Source: Planococcus soli (GTDB taxonomy: Bacteria; Bacillota; Bacilli; Bacillales_A; Planococcaceae). Taken from it: a stretch of 64,000 nt of DNA. Below, one piece after another: positions 44,996 through 53,635 of the stretch. Under the pieces are notes generated by a model that was not told where the DNA came from, made no database searches, and saw only the letters and a program-made list of their open reading frames with translations. Where the stretch lies: assembly GCF_016881065.1 (NCBI RefSeq), contig NZ_WXYN01000020.1, positions 5,270 through 69,269 of the forward strand, written 5' to 3'. Made by a program: the position numbers and the translations under genes. The stretch's first letter is position 1, and each line of letters starts with the position of its first letter.

Positions 44996-46552
44996 ATGGT
45001 GCAGAGTGATAACGTGAGTCGAGTTCCAGGAGAGCAGAAGTCGTATTGGAGAGAATACAAGGATATTCCGAGCTATCCCGCTTTACAAGCAAACGAATCG
45101 ACAGATATTGCAGTGGTTGGCGGGGGCATGGTCGGTATTATTAGTGCTTATCTACTGGCGAAAGCTGGCAGGAAAGTAACCTTAATTGATGCTGGAAAAC
45201 TGGTTGATGGGGTAACAGGCAATACGACCGCAAAAATAACTGCACAGCATGGTCTTTTTTATTATCCTCTGGTCAAACTGGTGGGTGAGGAAAAAGCAAA
45301 ACTGTATTACCAGGCAAATATGGACGGCTTGAAATTCATTGAAGAAACTGCCGATGAACTTGGCATCGACTGCGATTTTTCACATCATAATGCATTCGTC
45401 TATGCCAATACGGCTGCAGGAGCGAAGCTGGTTGAAAAAGAGGCAGAGGCTTACGAACAGCTGGGCATCGACGGAGAGCTGGCAAAAGAAGAAGTGGAAT
45501 TGCCGTTCCAAGTAAAAGAAGCGGTGGTCATGCGCGGCCAAGCCCAATTCCATCCAGTGAAGTTTTTGGCGGGATTGGTAAAAGAAATTGAACGGCTGGG
45601 CGGCAAAATTTATGAGCAGACCCGTGCCGTGAAGATCTTGAGCAAAAACGATCCGGTTATTCAAACCGAAAATCTGTCGCATTTATCGTGCAACCAAGTC
45701 ATTGTTGCTACGCACTATCCATTCAATGATTTTGATGGCATGTACTTTTCCCGCTTATCGGTCAATCGCTCGTATGCCATTGCAGCCAAAGTGAATGGCA
45801 AGATTCCGAATGACATGTATATCAGCGGCGATATGCCGTCCCGTTCCTTGCGCTATGTGCCGGGAGAAAATGGGGAGAAGCTGCTGCTGATTGGCGGCGA
45901 TGGCCATGCCACTGGAAAAAGTTCGAGTGAGACAATGGAACATTACCGCAATCTTGAGAAGTTTGGTGAAGAGCATTTCGGCATCGAGGAGATTCCGTAC
46001 CGCTGGTCAGCTCAGGATATGACAACACTCGACCAGATTCCTTATATCGGCACCATCACTGCAGGCTACGACAAGATCCTGGTGGCGACCGGCTTCCACA
46101 AATGGGGAATGTCGAATGGGGCATTGGCCGGCATGCTATTAACTGATCAAATTCTGGGCAAGGAAAATCACTACGCACCTGTCTTTAGTCCAACCCGGCC
46201 TAAAATGAAATCGGTGGATGTCGCGAGTTTTGCAAAAGACAACGCTTCGGTTGCGAAAGAGTTGGTCAAAGGGAAACTGAAACGGGCGTCCAAAACCGTC
46301 GAAGACCTGGGCAAAGACGAGGGCGCGCTAGTTAAAGTCGGCAAGAAAAAGGCTGGCGGCTACCGGGATGAATACGGCCAAGTCCATCTTGTGGATACGG
46401 CATGCACCCATATGGGATGCGAAGTCAATTGGAATGACGCCGAACGTTCCTGGGATTGCCCATGCCACGGCTCCCGCTTCTCCTATACAGGAGATGTATT
46501 GAATGGACCAGCGGTTAAACCGTTGCCGAAAATTGAGCAGGATTATAAATAA
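44996..46552 (+). CDS. FAD-dependent oxidoreductase with C-terminal Rieske domain
   Basis: A 518-residue protein. The N-terminal DAO-type FAD domain has dinucleotide motif VVGGGMVGIISAYLLAKAG. The C-terminal Rieske [2Fe-2S] module has ligands Cys470/His472 (CTHMGC) and Cys488/His491 (CPCHGS); Cys475 and Cys490 are placed to form the stabilising disulfide of bc1-type Rieske proteins. Between them a basic linker of about 60 residues. Substrate unknown; YhfW of B. subtilis has the same layout. Start 44996 follows AGGAGGAA. Confidence 0.88.
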   Translation: MVQSDNVSRVPGEQKSYWREYKDIPSYPALQANESTDIAVVGGGMVGIISAYLLAKAGRKVTLIDAGKLVDGVTGNTTAKITAQHGLFYYPLVKLVGEEKAKLYYQANMDGLKFIEETADELGIDCDFSHHNAFVYANTAAGAKLVEKEAEAYEQLGIDGELAKEEVELPFQVKEAVVMRGQAQFHPVKFLAGLVKEIERLGGKIYEQTRAVKILSKNDPVIQTENLSHLSCNQVIVATHYPFNDFDGMYFSRLSVNRSYAIAAKVNGKIPNDMYISGDMPSRSLRYVPGENGEKLLLIGGDGHATGKSSSETMEHYRNLEKFGEEHFGIEEIPYRWSAQDMTTLDQIPYIGTITAGYDKILVATGFHKWGMSNGALAGMLLTDQILGKENHYAPVFSPTRPKMKSVDVASFAKDNASVAKELVKGKLKRASKTVEDLGKDEGALVKVGKKKAGGYRDEYGQVHLVDTACTHMGCEVNWNDAERSWDCPCHGSRFSYTGDVLNGPAVKPLPKIEQDYK

Positions 46553-46590
46553 AAAAAGCAGTGCGAGGAATTTTCCTCGCACTGCTTTTT
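46553..46590. terminator. Bidirectional terminator
   Basis: Stem AAAAAGCAGTGCGAGGAA with TTCCTCGCACTGCTTTTT, between the convergent FAD-Rieske and yceI genes. Confidence 0.9.
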
Positions 46591-46603
46591 GAATGTCTTT
46601 CTA

Positions 46604-47125
46604 TTATGCTGGATTGCCTTCTAATTCCAATGTGATTTTGATGTCTTCGCCGACCATTACGCCGCCAGTTTCAAGTGCTTGGTTCCAAGTAAGGCCGAAA
46701 TCTTTGCGGTTTACTTTGCCTTCTACATTGAACGCCACTACTTCAACGCCCCATGGATTCGTGCCTTTGCCACCGTATTCTACTTCGAAAGTAGCCGGGC
46801 GCGTAATGCCTTTCATCGTAAGGTCGCCAGTCAATTCGTACTCGCCATCGTTCTTAACAATGTCATTGGCTTTGAATGTGATGTATGGGAATTGCTCAGC
46901 ATCAAAGAAATCAGCAGAGCGCAAGTGGTTGTCGCGGTCCGTGTTGTTTGTGTTGATGCTTGCTACATCAATTTTAAAGTCGATCAACGCGCCTTGCAGA
47001 TTTTCTTCGTTCGCTTCAACGACTGCTTCATAAGATGTAAAAGAGCCTTTTACTTTCGAGATCATCATGTGCTTTACGGAAAATCCGATTTCTGAGTGTG
47101 CTGTGTCTACTGTCCATTTTTTCAT
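46604..47125 (-). CDS. YceI family polyisoprenoid-binding-like protein
   Basis: A 173-residue lipocalin-like barrel protein with the YceI pattern: KWTVDTAHSEIGFSVKHMMISKVKG and DRDNHLRSADFFDAEQFPYITFKA. No signal peptide, so cytosolic, as in most Bacillales members. Binds an isoprenoid-type ligand in characterised relatives; role here unknown. AGGAGG precedes the ATG. Promoter TTGACT-17-TATATT (minus strand, 47160-47188) and a palindrome upstream. Confidence 0.9.
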   Translation of the reverse strand: MKKWTVDTAHSEIGFSVKHMMISKVKGSFTSYEAVVEANEENLQGALIDFKIDVASINTNNTDRDNHLRSADFFDAEQFPYITFKANDIVKNDGEYELTGDLTMKGITRPATFEVEYGGKGTNPWGVEVVAFNVEGKVNRKDFGLTWNQALETGGVMVGEDIKITLELEGNPA

Positions 47126-47206
47126 GTTAAATTCCTCCTAGAAATATTGTTCTAAATTAAATATAACGGCAATAAATCTCAAAGTCAATAGTTATTAATT
47201 AATAAT

Positions 47207-47220
47207 TCTCGAATTCGAGA
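47207..47220. promoter_or_regulatory. MhqR-like palindrome upstream of yceI
   Basis: TCTCGAATTCGAGA is a perfect 14-bp palindrome with the core of the MhqR box (TATCTCGAATTCGAGATA). It lies 19 bp upstream of the -35 of the yceI promoter, so a direct blocking role is less obvious than at mhqO. Confidence 0.55.
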
Positions 47221-47327
47221 CATTATTTTATTGGACTTTTGGCCTGAACCTTGCTATATTGCTTGTCAAATCGGGATGAAAATTGGATACTAGTAGAAGC
47301 TATAAGTTTAGAAGGGATTTGCTTTAG

Positions 47328-48245
47328 ATGACGAAAGAACAATGGTTGACGGATTTACGCGATTTTTTGACGGATGATCACGTCAAAATGGATGAACCGC
47401 TACACCTTCATACATTAACTAAAATGGGTGGGCCAGCTGATATTTTTGTGTCACCGACAACTGAAGATGAAACTGCTTTTGCAGTAAAATATGCATACAC
47501 AAATAACATTCCTTTGCTGCTTCTCGGAAACGGATCAAATATGGTCGTCCGGGACGGAGGATTTCGTGGAATCGTCCTGACTTTAAAAAGTCTGCAGGCG
47601 ATCCGCATAGAGGGTACAAGAGTTTATGCCCAGGGCGGAGCGAACATCAAAAAGGTATCAAAAATTGCCGCAGCCAACCAACTGACCGGTTTTGAATTTG
47701 CTTGCGGCATTCCGGGATCTATCGGCGGTGCCATGGCGATGAATGCAGGTGCTTACGGCGGAGAAATAAAAGATGTTATTATTCAAGCGACAGTTCTCTC
47801 TAAAGAAGGCGAGAAGCTGGTCTTATCCAAAGAAGATTTGGAGCTTGACTACCGCAAGAGCATCATCACGAAAAAAGGCTTTTACGTTTTGTCGGCCGAA
47901 TTCGAGCTGGAAATCGGCAAGCAAACGGTTATCGATGCCAAGATGTCGGAATTGACGTATCAGCGGGAAACGAAACAGCCGCTGGAATTTCCTTCTGCAG
48001 GCAGTGTTTTCAAACGTCCACCCGGCAATTTCGCCGGCAAATTGATCCAGGACAGCGGCCTTCAAGGACGGGGCTTTGGCGGAGCAGAAGTCTCTACGAA
48101 GCACGCCGGTTTTATTGTAAATAAAAACAATGCATCGGCCAATGATTACATCAAAACGATTGAAATGGTCAAAGCGGCTGTGCAAGAGAAGTTCGGTATT
48201 GATTTAGAGCTGGAAGTGAAGATTGTCGGAGAAGATCAAGTTTGA
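47328..48245 (+). CDS. murB: UDP-N-acetylenolpyruvoylglucosamine reductase MurB
   Basis: A 305-residue type II MurB. FAD-binding motif LLGNGSNMVVRDGGFRG, GIPGSIGGAMAMNAGAYGGE, the catalytic Ser in PSAGSVFKRPPG, and C-terminal Glu region. It makes UDP-MurNAc with NADPH for cell-wall synthesis. The binding site AGAAGGG is 11 bases from the ATG, slightly long. Confidence 0.95.
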   Translation: MTKEQWLTDLRDFLTDDHVKMDEPLHLHTLTKMGGPADIFVSPTTEDETAFAVKYAYTNNIPLLLLGNGSNMVVRDGGFRGIVLTLKSLQAIRIEGTRVYAQGGANIKKVSKIAAANQLTGFEFACGIPGSIGGAMAMNAGAYGGEIKDVIIQATVLSKEGEKLVLSKEDLELDYRKSIITKKGFYVLSAEFELEIGKQTVIDAKMSELTYQRETKQPLEFPSAGSVFKRPPGNFAGKLIQDSGLQGRGFGGAEVSTKHAGFIVNKNNASANDYIKTIEMVKAAVQEKFGIDLELEVKIVGEDQV

Positions 48246-48249
48246 TTCC

Positions 48250-48282
48250 AAAAGATGTCCCTTAACTGGGGCATCTTTTTTT
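48250..48282 (+). terminator. Terminator after murB
   Basis: Stem AAAAGATGTCCC with GGGGCATCTTTT and T-run. Confidence 0.8.
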
Positions 48283-48382
48283 GTGGAGAACTGAATTGGT
48301 GTATACGGTTTGTTCTTTTAAAAAAAAGGGATTTATCCTTCGTCAGTCGAATGAAACATCATAAGAAAAAGGGGGCAGGGCA

Positions 48383-50749
48383 ATGGGGGAGAAAGTGAAA
48401 AGCAGAAGGTGGCTAAAATGGCTTTTGGTTGTTCTGGGCGTTCTTGTCGCAGTTGCGGCAGCGGCACTCATTTTTGTAAACGGTTACATAGGAAAGTCCA
48501 AGCCGATTATTGAAGGCGAAGCGGCAGTCGCGGTACTCGACAGCGATGTGTCGGTCATCCGTGATGATATTGGCGTGCCGCATATTCAGGCAGAGACAGA
48601 TGCTGATCTTTACCGGGCACAGGGATATGTCCAGGCGCAGGATCGGATGTTCCAGATGGACCTGTCCCGCAGACAGGCTAGCGGCCAATTGGCAGAGGTG
48701 ATCGGGGCGGATGCAGTCGATACCGATAAGTTTTTCCGGACCTTCAGTTTGCGGGATGCTGCGGAAAAATCATGGGATGGCTATGACGCAGAAGCCAAAC
48801 AGGTTTTGGAATGGTATGCAGAAGGGGTTAACGCCTATATGGAAGAGGCAAAAGCAAACAGCAAGTTAAGTTTTGAGTTTGCCTTGCTTGGCTACGAGCC
48901 TGCGGAGTGGACACCTGTCGACTCGCTGACAATCGGCAAGTTCATGGCCTATGACCTCGGCGGCCATTGGAATACACTCGCAGTTCGCCACTGGGCATTA
49001 AATGAATTCCCGGAAGACAAAGCCCGCGAGCTGTTTATCTCTTACCCGGAAATTGCACCGGCGATTTTGGCAGCAAACAAGCAGCAGCCAGTCCAGGTAG
49101 CCGGAGATTTCGATGCATCGGTTATTCCGCCTGAATTTAACGGCAGCAACAACTGGGTAGTGTCAGGAGACAAAACGGCAAGCGGAAAACCACTGCTTGC
49201 AGATGATCCGCATCTTGGACTCAGCACGCCATCGATCTGGTACCAAATGCATCTGGAGTCGCCTGAACAAAATGTCAGCGGCGTTATTTTTGCTGGAATC
49301 CCTGGGATTATTCTGGGGCATAACGAGGAAATCGCCTGGGGCGTCACCAATGTCGGCCCCGACGTTCAGGATCTTTACATCGAAACGCCAAATCCTGAAG
49401 ATCCGACACAGTTCCAATATGAAGGCCAGTGGGAACAGGCAGAAGTCAGAAATGAACCGATCAAAGTAAAGGACGGGGAAACGGAAGATTTTGAAGTGTT
49501 GGTAACAAGGCATGGACCAGTCGTTTCGAATGTCCTGTATGACGAAGAGGAAGCAGGTGCTGTCTTTTCAATGCAGTGGACCGCGCTGGAGCCGACACTT
49601 GAACTGCAGGCCGTATTGAACTTTAACAAAGCATCCAATTGGGAAGAGTTTGAACTGGCGCTGGAAGATTTCCAGGCTCCGGCCCAAAACTTTGTTTTTG
49701 CTTCTACAGATGGCACAATCGCTTATAAAGCGAACGGCCGCATTCCAATCCGCAAATCTGGGGACGGGCAGCTGCCGGTTCCAGGAGATTCAGCAGAATA
49801 TGGCTGGGATGGCTATGTGCCTTTTGATGAATTGCCAACTGCGGTCAATCCGGAAAGCGGGTTTATTGCTACAGCGAACAACGAAGTGATTGATGAGTCC
49901 TATCCGTATCACATTACCGATTTTTGGGCGCAGCCCTATCGCTATGAGCGGATTGCCGAAGTGCTGGAAGCATCGGATGATCTGACAGCACAGGATATGA
50001 TGGAGCTGCAGATGGACCAGCAGAATTTATATGCAGCAGAGTTTTTAGGGGACATGATTTCCACTGTGCGCAATGAAATCGATGAATTTGATGAGGTGCT
50101 TACCATGCTTGAAGAGTGGGATCAGGTCGACAGTCAAGATCAGGGCGCACCGCTGGTTTTCCATAAATGGATGAAGCAGCTGCCGGAAACGCTATTGGCA
50201 GATGAATTTCCAGAAGACGTTTTCGATATGCTGGCGGGCAAAAATCACATTACGGATGAAATGATGCGAAGTGCATTTGCCGGAGAAGAAGGCGTTTGGG
50301 TTACGGAATATGGCGGCGCCGAAAAATGGCTTGTCGATTCGTTGGAGACGGCAGTGGCTGAAATTAGGGAAGAGCAGGGAAATGACTCGGCCGAATGGGC
50401 ATGGGGAGACCACCATCAATTGACGTTCCCGCATCCGCTTGCAGGTGCCTCTGCAATTTTTGCCGAGTTCCTTAGCCCGAGCCCTGTACCGATCGGAGGT
50501 TCCAATATCACCGTTCAGGCAGCTGCATCCACCCCGGAAGGCGAAGTCGACCACGGAGCCTCCTGGCGTTTTGTGGCTGATCTTGCTGATTTAACAAGTG
50601 CCTATCATATTGTTGGGCCTGGCCTAAGTGGACATATGAAATCGGATTACTTCCACAACCAAGTGGATGACTGGGCAGAAGGAAGATTTCATGAAACCGA
50701 AATTATGGAGGATATTGAAGGGGCGACATTAATTTTGAAGGCTCAGTAA
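48383..50749 (+). CDS. Penicillin acylase family Ntn-hydrolase
   Basis: A 788-residue precursor with an N-terminal membrane anchor or signal (residues 9-33). The autocatalytic N-terminal nucleophile is Ser255 in NGSNNWVVSG, which would become the beta-chain N-terminus; alpha chain about residues 40-254. Further family landmarks: DPHLGLSTPSIWYQMHL, GIPGIILGHNEEIAWGVTN, and APAQNFVFASTDG. Cleaves amides such as penicillin side chains or N-acyl-homoserine lactones; the true substrate is unknown. Monocistronic, GGGGGCAGGG upstream. Confidence 0.9.
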   Translation: MGEKVKSRRWLKWLLVVLGVLVAVAAAALIFVNGYIGKSKPIIEGEAAVAVLDSDVSVIRDDIGVPHIQAETDADLYRAQGYVQAQDRMFQMDLSRRQASGQLAEVIGADAVDTDKFFRTFSLRDAAEKSWDGYDAEAKQVLEWYAEGVNAYMEEAKANSKLSFEFALLGYEPAEWTPVDSLTIGKFMAYDLGGHWNTLAVRHWALNEFPEDKARELFISYPEIAPAILAANKQQPVQVAGDFDASVIPPEFNGSNNWVVSGDKTASGKPLLADDPHLGLSTPSIWYQMHLESPEQNVSGVIFAGIPGIILGHNEEIAWGVTNVGPDVQDLYIETPNPEDPTQFQYEGQWEQAEVRNEPIKVKDGETEDFEVLVTRHGPVVSNVLYDEEEAGAVFSMQWTALEPTLELQAVLNFNKASNWEEFELALEDFQAPAQNFVFASTDGTIAYKANGRIPIRKSGDGQLPVPGDSAEYGWDGYVPFDELPTAVNPESGFIATANNEVIDESYPYHITDFWAQPYRYERIAEVLEASDDLTAQDMMELQMDQQNLYAAEFLGDMISTVRNEIDEFDEVLTMLEEWDQVDSQDQGAPLVFHKWMKQLPETLLADEFPEDVFDMLAGKNHITDEMMRSAFAGEEGVWVTEYGGAEKWLVDSLETAVAEIREEQGNDSAEWAWGDHHQLTFPHPLAGASAIFAEFLSPSPVPIGGSNITVQAAASTPEGEVDHGASWRFVADLADLTSAYHIVGPGLSGHMKSDYFHNQVDDWAEGRFHETEIMEDIEGATLILKAQ

Positions 50750-50764
50750 GTTATACCGAAAAAT

Positions 50765-50892
50765 CGTTCGTAAAAGTATATGCAAATAAGGGAACGTTCG
50801 TAAAGTGTTTTGACACGTTTACGAACGTTTTTTGTGCCGTTTTTCAGGTGTTTTGAAGTGTTCGTAAAGGTGTACTTTTACGAACGGTTTTT
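50765..50892 (+). repeat. Cluster of GTTCGTAAA hairpins after the acylase gene
   Basis: GTTCGTAAA or its complement occurs five times in 125 bp. AACGTTCGTAAA (50793-50804) pairs with TTTACGAACGTT (50818-50829) and is followed by TTTTTT, a terminator. A second hairpin GTTCGTAAA/TTTACGAAC (50860-50885) also ends in Ts. An unpaired third left arm (50766-50774) could pair with either right arm. Confidence 0.75.
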
Positions 50893-50918
50893 AGTTATTG
50901 GATTCTTTACTAATAATA

Positions 50919-51193
50919 TCACTGATTACGTGCACTTTTGGAAATATAACCAATATACAAAAAGACGAATCCGGTAATTGATATTGCAACTGCGAATAAT
51001 AATCCTGTAGCACTTGTACCCATCCCAGCACCAGTGATAGCACCTGCAATATTAAGAATAAGAAAATGAATTAAAGGGGAAGTTCAAAAGCGGTAAGATA
51101 ACCAGCATTGATCCATCTCTCTCTGTCGTTTTCAGCAATTTTATGGACAGTAAAATTTAACAAAGCGATATAAGTAGATAAAATTAAGATCAT
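50919..51193 (-). pseudogene. Frameshifted small membrane protein gene
   Basis: From ATG at 51193, after AAAGGAGG, the frame reads MILILSTYIALLNFTVHKIA and continues to ELPL, then stops near 51080. Shifting by one base restores LIHFLILNIAGAITGAGMGT and AVAISITGFVFLYIGYISKS to a stop at 50919. The 275-bp span is not a multiple of three, pointing to a single-base indel. The rebuilt product is about 90 residues with three hydrophobic segments; I do not recognise it. Confidence 0.65.
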
Positions 51194-51319
51194 ATGAATC
51201 CTCCTTTCTCTAAATATGAAATTGCCAAAATAGGCAAGTATGACTATTGGTTATTACTTAGCACCGTTTATTTAAATACTGTCGAGTCTTTTATGACCCA
51301 TAGTTTTTTAGCAGACAAA

Positions 51320-51375
51320 AACTAACTGCCATCAGCAAGCCACGAAGAGTCATGGGCTGCTGATGACAGTTAGTT
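51320..51375. repeat. Long hairpin, function unknown
   Basis: AACTAACTGCCATCAGCA (51320-51337) pairs with TGCTGATGACAGTTAGTT (51358-51375) with one mismatch. No T-run directly follows on the plus strand. The interval 51194-51495 contains no gene I can support. Confidence 0.7.
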
Positions 51376-51495
51376 GATTGCATTTTAGTGTGAATTCAAG
51401 GCATACAAAATTTAACGAAGCTTGTAATAGGCTGCCTGAATATACACCGGCAGTGACAACTTATTCATTACTGTTTAAATATAGTTTATCAAAGG

Positions 51496-52119
51496 TTATT
51501 TATATCTATTAGAATGTACTTCTGTAAAAGAAGTTTTTAATTTCGTTTTAGCTTTGTCAGTGTACATATATACTACGTAACGGTTGTAAATGTTATAAGC
51601 GTCTTTATCCACATATTTTTTTACTGTCCAATATGTATATTGAGTTGTAGGTAATCCTTTGACTCCTCTAACCCAGACTGCTCCAGCCATACCGCCAGCC
51701 ACTGACTTAGCCGCAGCAGAAGTGAAAAGAGTGGTTAAAGCATATCCTGCTCCTGCTCCTGATCCTCTAAGTACAAGGGTAGTTAACCAAGAATATCCAT
51801 TTTTAACTAACTTATCGCTGCCGTATATGGTTTTATCAAATTTCCAATTAAAGTTAGCGCTATCATTGATAATCATTTGTGTAGTGAAATCACCATCACC
51901 GTTTTCTTCAAGAGTACTAATTTTTTTAATATTTTCATCTCCCCCTATAGGTCCTGAATAAAGTACCTGTGACTGATAATTTAGTGTGGGACCATAATAA
52001 CCTGATTCGTTAACACTATCAACTTGAGACTTTTTTTCTTCTTCCAATCCATTAGCGAGTGGAGTTAAAGGTGCTGACAATAATAAAACTGTAGAAATTA
52101 ATACTGTAATATTTTTCAT
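51496..52119 (-). CDS. Secreted protein of unknown family with glycine-rich hydrophobic core
   Basis: A 207-residue protein with a clear signal peptide (MKNITVLISTVLLLSAPLTP, cleavage probably after LANG or nearby), a polar N-terminal half, a Gly/Ala-rich hydrophobic stretch (about 116-150: GSGAGAGYALTTLF and AAAKSVAGGMAGAVW), and a Tyr/Lys-rich basic tail (YVVYMYTDKAKTKLKTSF). The mid stretch could insert in a membrane. Composition is more AT-rich than neighbours. AGGAGG precedes the ATG. I recognise no family; a secreted bacteriocin-like or toxin-like role is speculative. Confidence 0.7.
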   Translation of the reverse strand: MKNITVLISTVLLLSAPLTPLANGLEEEKKSQVDSVNESGYYGPTLNYQSQVLYSGPIGGDENIKKISTLEENGDGDFTTQMIINDSANFNWKFDKTIYGSDKLVKNGYSWLTTLVLRGSGAGAGYALTTLFTSAAAKSVAGGMAGAVWVRGVKGLPTTQYTYWTVKKYVDKDAYNIYNRYVVYMYTDKAKTKLKTSFTEVHSNRYK

Positions 52120-52248
52120 TTCATAACCTCCTAATTTTTTACTTACTTTTAAATTGTATGCTATTTATTTGGAAAAACAAGTATTTTCTGACAACTAAAA
52201 TATGTTATAATTTATTTAATAATTAGAAACTAAGAAAGAAGGTTGAGT

Positions 52249-52476
52249 ATGCAAAAAGTATTTACAGAACGAGGTTTAGGAATAACAATTGCCGTTATTA
52301 TATTTTTGGGGATTATTATATATACAATGTTAGATAGTCTTGAAGTAATTTATTTTATGGTGACAGCAATTATTTTAGCAGGCATCTTGTATGAAAAAGA
52401 CCGGAAAAAAAATATTTGGAAATACATTGTAGGCTATGCCATATTGATAGGATTTATATATATACTGTTTAGTTAG
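52249..52476 (+). CDS. Small integral membrane protein, unknown
   Basis: A 75-residue, very hydrophobic protein with three likely transmembrane segments (about 10-29, 33-49, 56-74) separated by short charged turns (YEKDRKKNIWKY). ATG at 52249 follows AGAAGG; a TTG two codons earlier is also possible. Divergent from the secreted protein gene, 129 bp away, and equally AT-rich. Could be an immunity or accessory protein; not shown. Confidence 0.6.
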   Translation: MQKVFTERGLGITIAVIIFLGIIIYTMLDSLEVIYFMVTAIILAGILYEKDRKKNIWKYIVGYAILIGFIYILFS

Positions 52477-52630
52477 TCGTAATTTTTTTAATAAATGTTT
52501 ATTTTCTTGGATTATATTGTCGAGAGCGTAAAATATCTTTTGTAAATGAGTAATAGAAAAAGGAAGACCTTTTCTTGTAGAATTAAGTCACCAAAACCAA
52601 TTCACAGAAAAAGAGACCTTCCCTATGATT

Positions 52631-52686
52631 GAACTAAGCCCCAAATGGTAAACACTTTAAAAAGTGATCCATTTGGGGCTTAGTTC
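52631..52686. repeat. 56-bp perfect-armed palindrome, possible mobile-element remnant
   Basis: GAACTAAGCCCCAAATGG (52631-52648) pairs perfectly with CCATTTGGGGCTTAGTTC (52669-52686); the loop itself contains CACTTT/AAAGTG. Just upstream GGAAGACCTTTT (52562) and AAAAAGAGACCTTCC (52608) form an imperfect inverted repeat. The gap 52477-52946 holds this and a terminator but no gene. Confidence 0.75.
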
Positions 52687-52789
52687 ACAAAAGACTGTTT
52701 TGTAAGGTTTTAAAATCGTAATGTTGACTGAATTAGAGTTTACATATCATCAATTTATCGGAAGCTATCATGAACGGAGTATGAACCTT

Positions 52790-52838
52790 AGGAACCCCTG
52801 TAACCTTTTTATGTCAAGATTACAGGGGTTCCTTTAAG
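52790..52838 (+). terminator. Hairpin terminator-like element
   Basis: AGGAACCCCTGTAA (52790-52803) pairs with TTACAGGGGTTCCT (52820-52833), then TTTAAG. No intact gene ends just before it, so it may be left from a lost gene or element. Confidence 0.65.
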
Positions 52839-52946
52839 TTTAATGCAAAACAAAGCTCGAAATTGAAGAATACTATCTCTTCAAGTGAAAAACACGTTTC
52901 TTTTTAATAAGTTATACTGAAGAAAAACGGATGCGGGGCGTTTGGG

Positions 52947-53300
52947 ATGAAGCGGATACTGGCGGTAGGGGTTGGCGGAATGGCTGGCGCGTTGCTGCGT
53001 GCAGGAATATATATGGCAGTTGCAGGAGGGCTTGGACTTTGGCTCGTTAACATAGCTGGCAGTTTTTTGATAGGAGTTGCGGCCGTCCGTTTAGCCCGCA
53101 AGTCGGCAGAGCTGCGGCTGCTGGTGTCGACAGGCCTGCTTGGCTCGTTTACCACTTTTTCGGCATTCTCCGCTGATTGGTTTCATTACTTGGAGTCATC
53201 CGTTTGGGTAGGATTGGCGTTTGCCGGGAGCATGACAGTGGCATGTATTGCCTCAGCGGCCACAGGACTGTGGATTGGGCGAAGAGGGGTGGCGTCATGA
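52947..53300 (+). CDS. crcB: Fluoride channel subunit CrcB/Fluc 1
   Basis: A 117-residue four-helix protein of the Fluc family. GGMAGALLRAG near the start, NIAGSFLIGVAAV, and GLLGSFTTFSAFSAD with the phenylalanines of the fluoride pore. Exports fluoride as a dual-topology dimer. The pair with the next gene suggests a heterodimer. No fluoride riboswitch is seen upstream; the promoter seems to be TATACT near 52912. Weak binding site. Confidence 0.92.
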   Translation: MKRILAVGVGGMAGALLRAGIYMAVAGGLGLWLVNIAGSFLIGVAAVRLARKSAELRLLVSTGLLGSFTTFSAFSADWFHYLESSVWVGLAFAGSMTVACIASAATGLWIGRRGVAS

Positions 53301-53629
53301 TTGGTATCGCGATGGGCGGATTTTTAGGCGCCGTCACACGTTATCTGTTCTACTTGCTGGTTGAAAGCAGATCATGGCAGGCGAAAGCCGCAACCTGGCT
53401 GGTCAACAGCATCGGTTCATTAGTGCTTGGTGCGTTTGTCGGAAGCGGCAGTTTGTCGGCTTTCTGGATCACAGGTTTTCTCGGAGCCTTTACTACTTTT
53501 TCAACGATGGCCTTGGATGCCGTCAAAGACTTTGAAGACGGCAACTGGCTGCAGGGTGGCAGCTACATTCTCGCTACTTTAGCGAGTGGGCTTTTATTAT
53601 TTGGCCTCGGTTACGTCTTGATGCAATAG
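53297..53629 (+). CDS. crcB: Fluoride channel subunit CrcB/Fluc 2
   Basis: A 110-residue paralogue of the preceding protein, overlapping it by four bases (ATGA). Motifs GGFLGAVTRYL, NSIGSLVLGAFVG and GFLGAFTTFSTMALD are complete. In other Bacillales paired crcB genes encode opposite-topology halves of one channel. Confidence 0.92.
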   Translation: MIGIAMGGFLGAVTRYLFYLLVESRSWQAKAATWLVNSIGSLVLGAFVGSGSLSAFWITGFLGAFTTFSTMALDAVKDFEDGNWLQGGSYILATLASGLLLFGLGYVLMQ

Positions 53630-53635
53630 ATTTGG

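Noticed and set aside
52840-52946. Fluoride riboswitch before the crcB pair
   Set aside because: I looked for the crcB-motif core and saw no convincing pseudoknot or conserved sequence; ordinary promoter-like sequence only.
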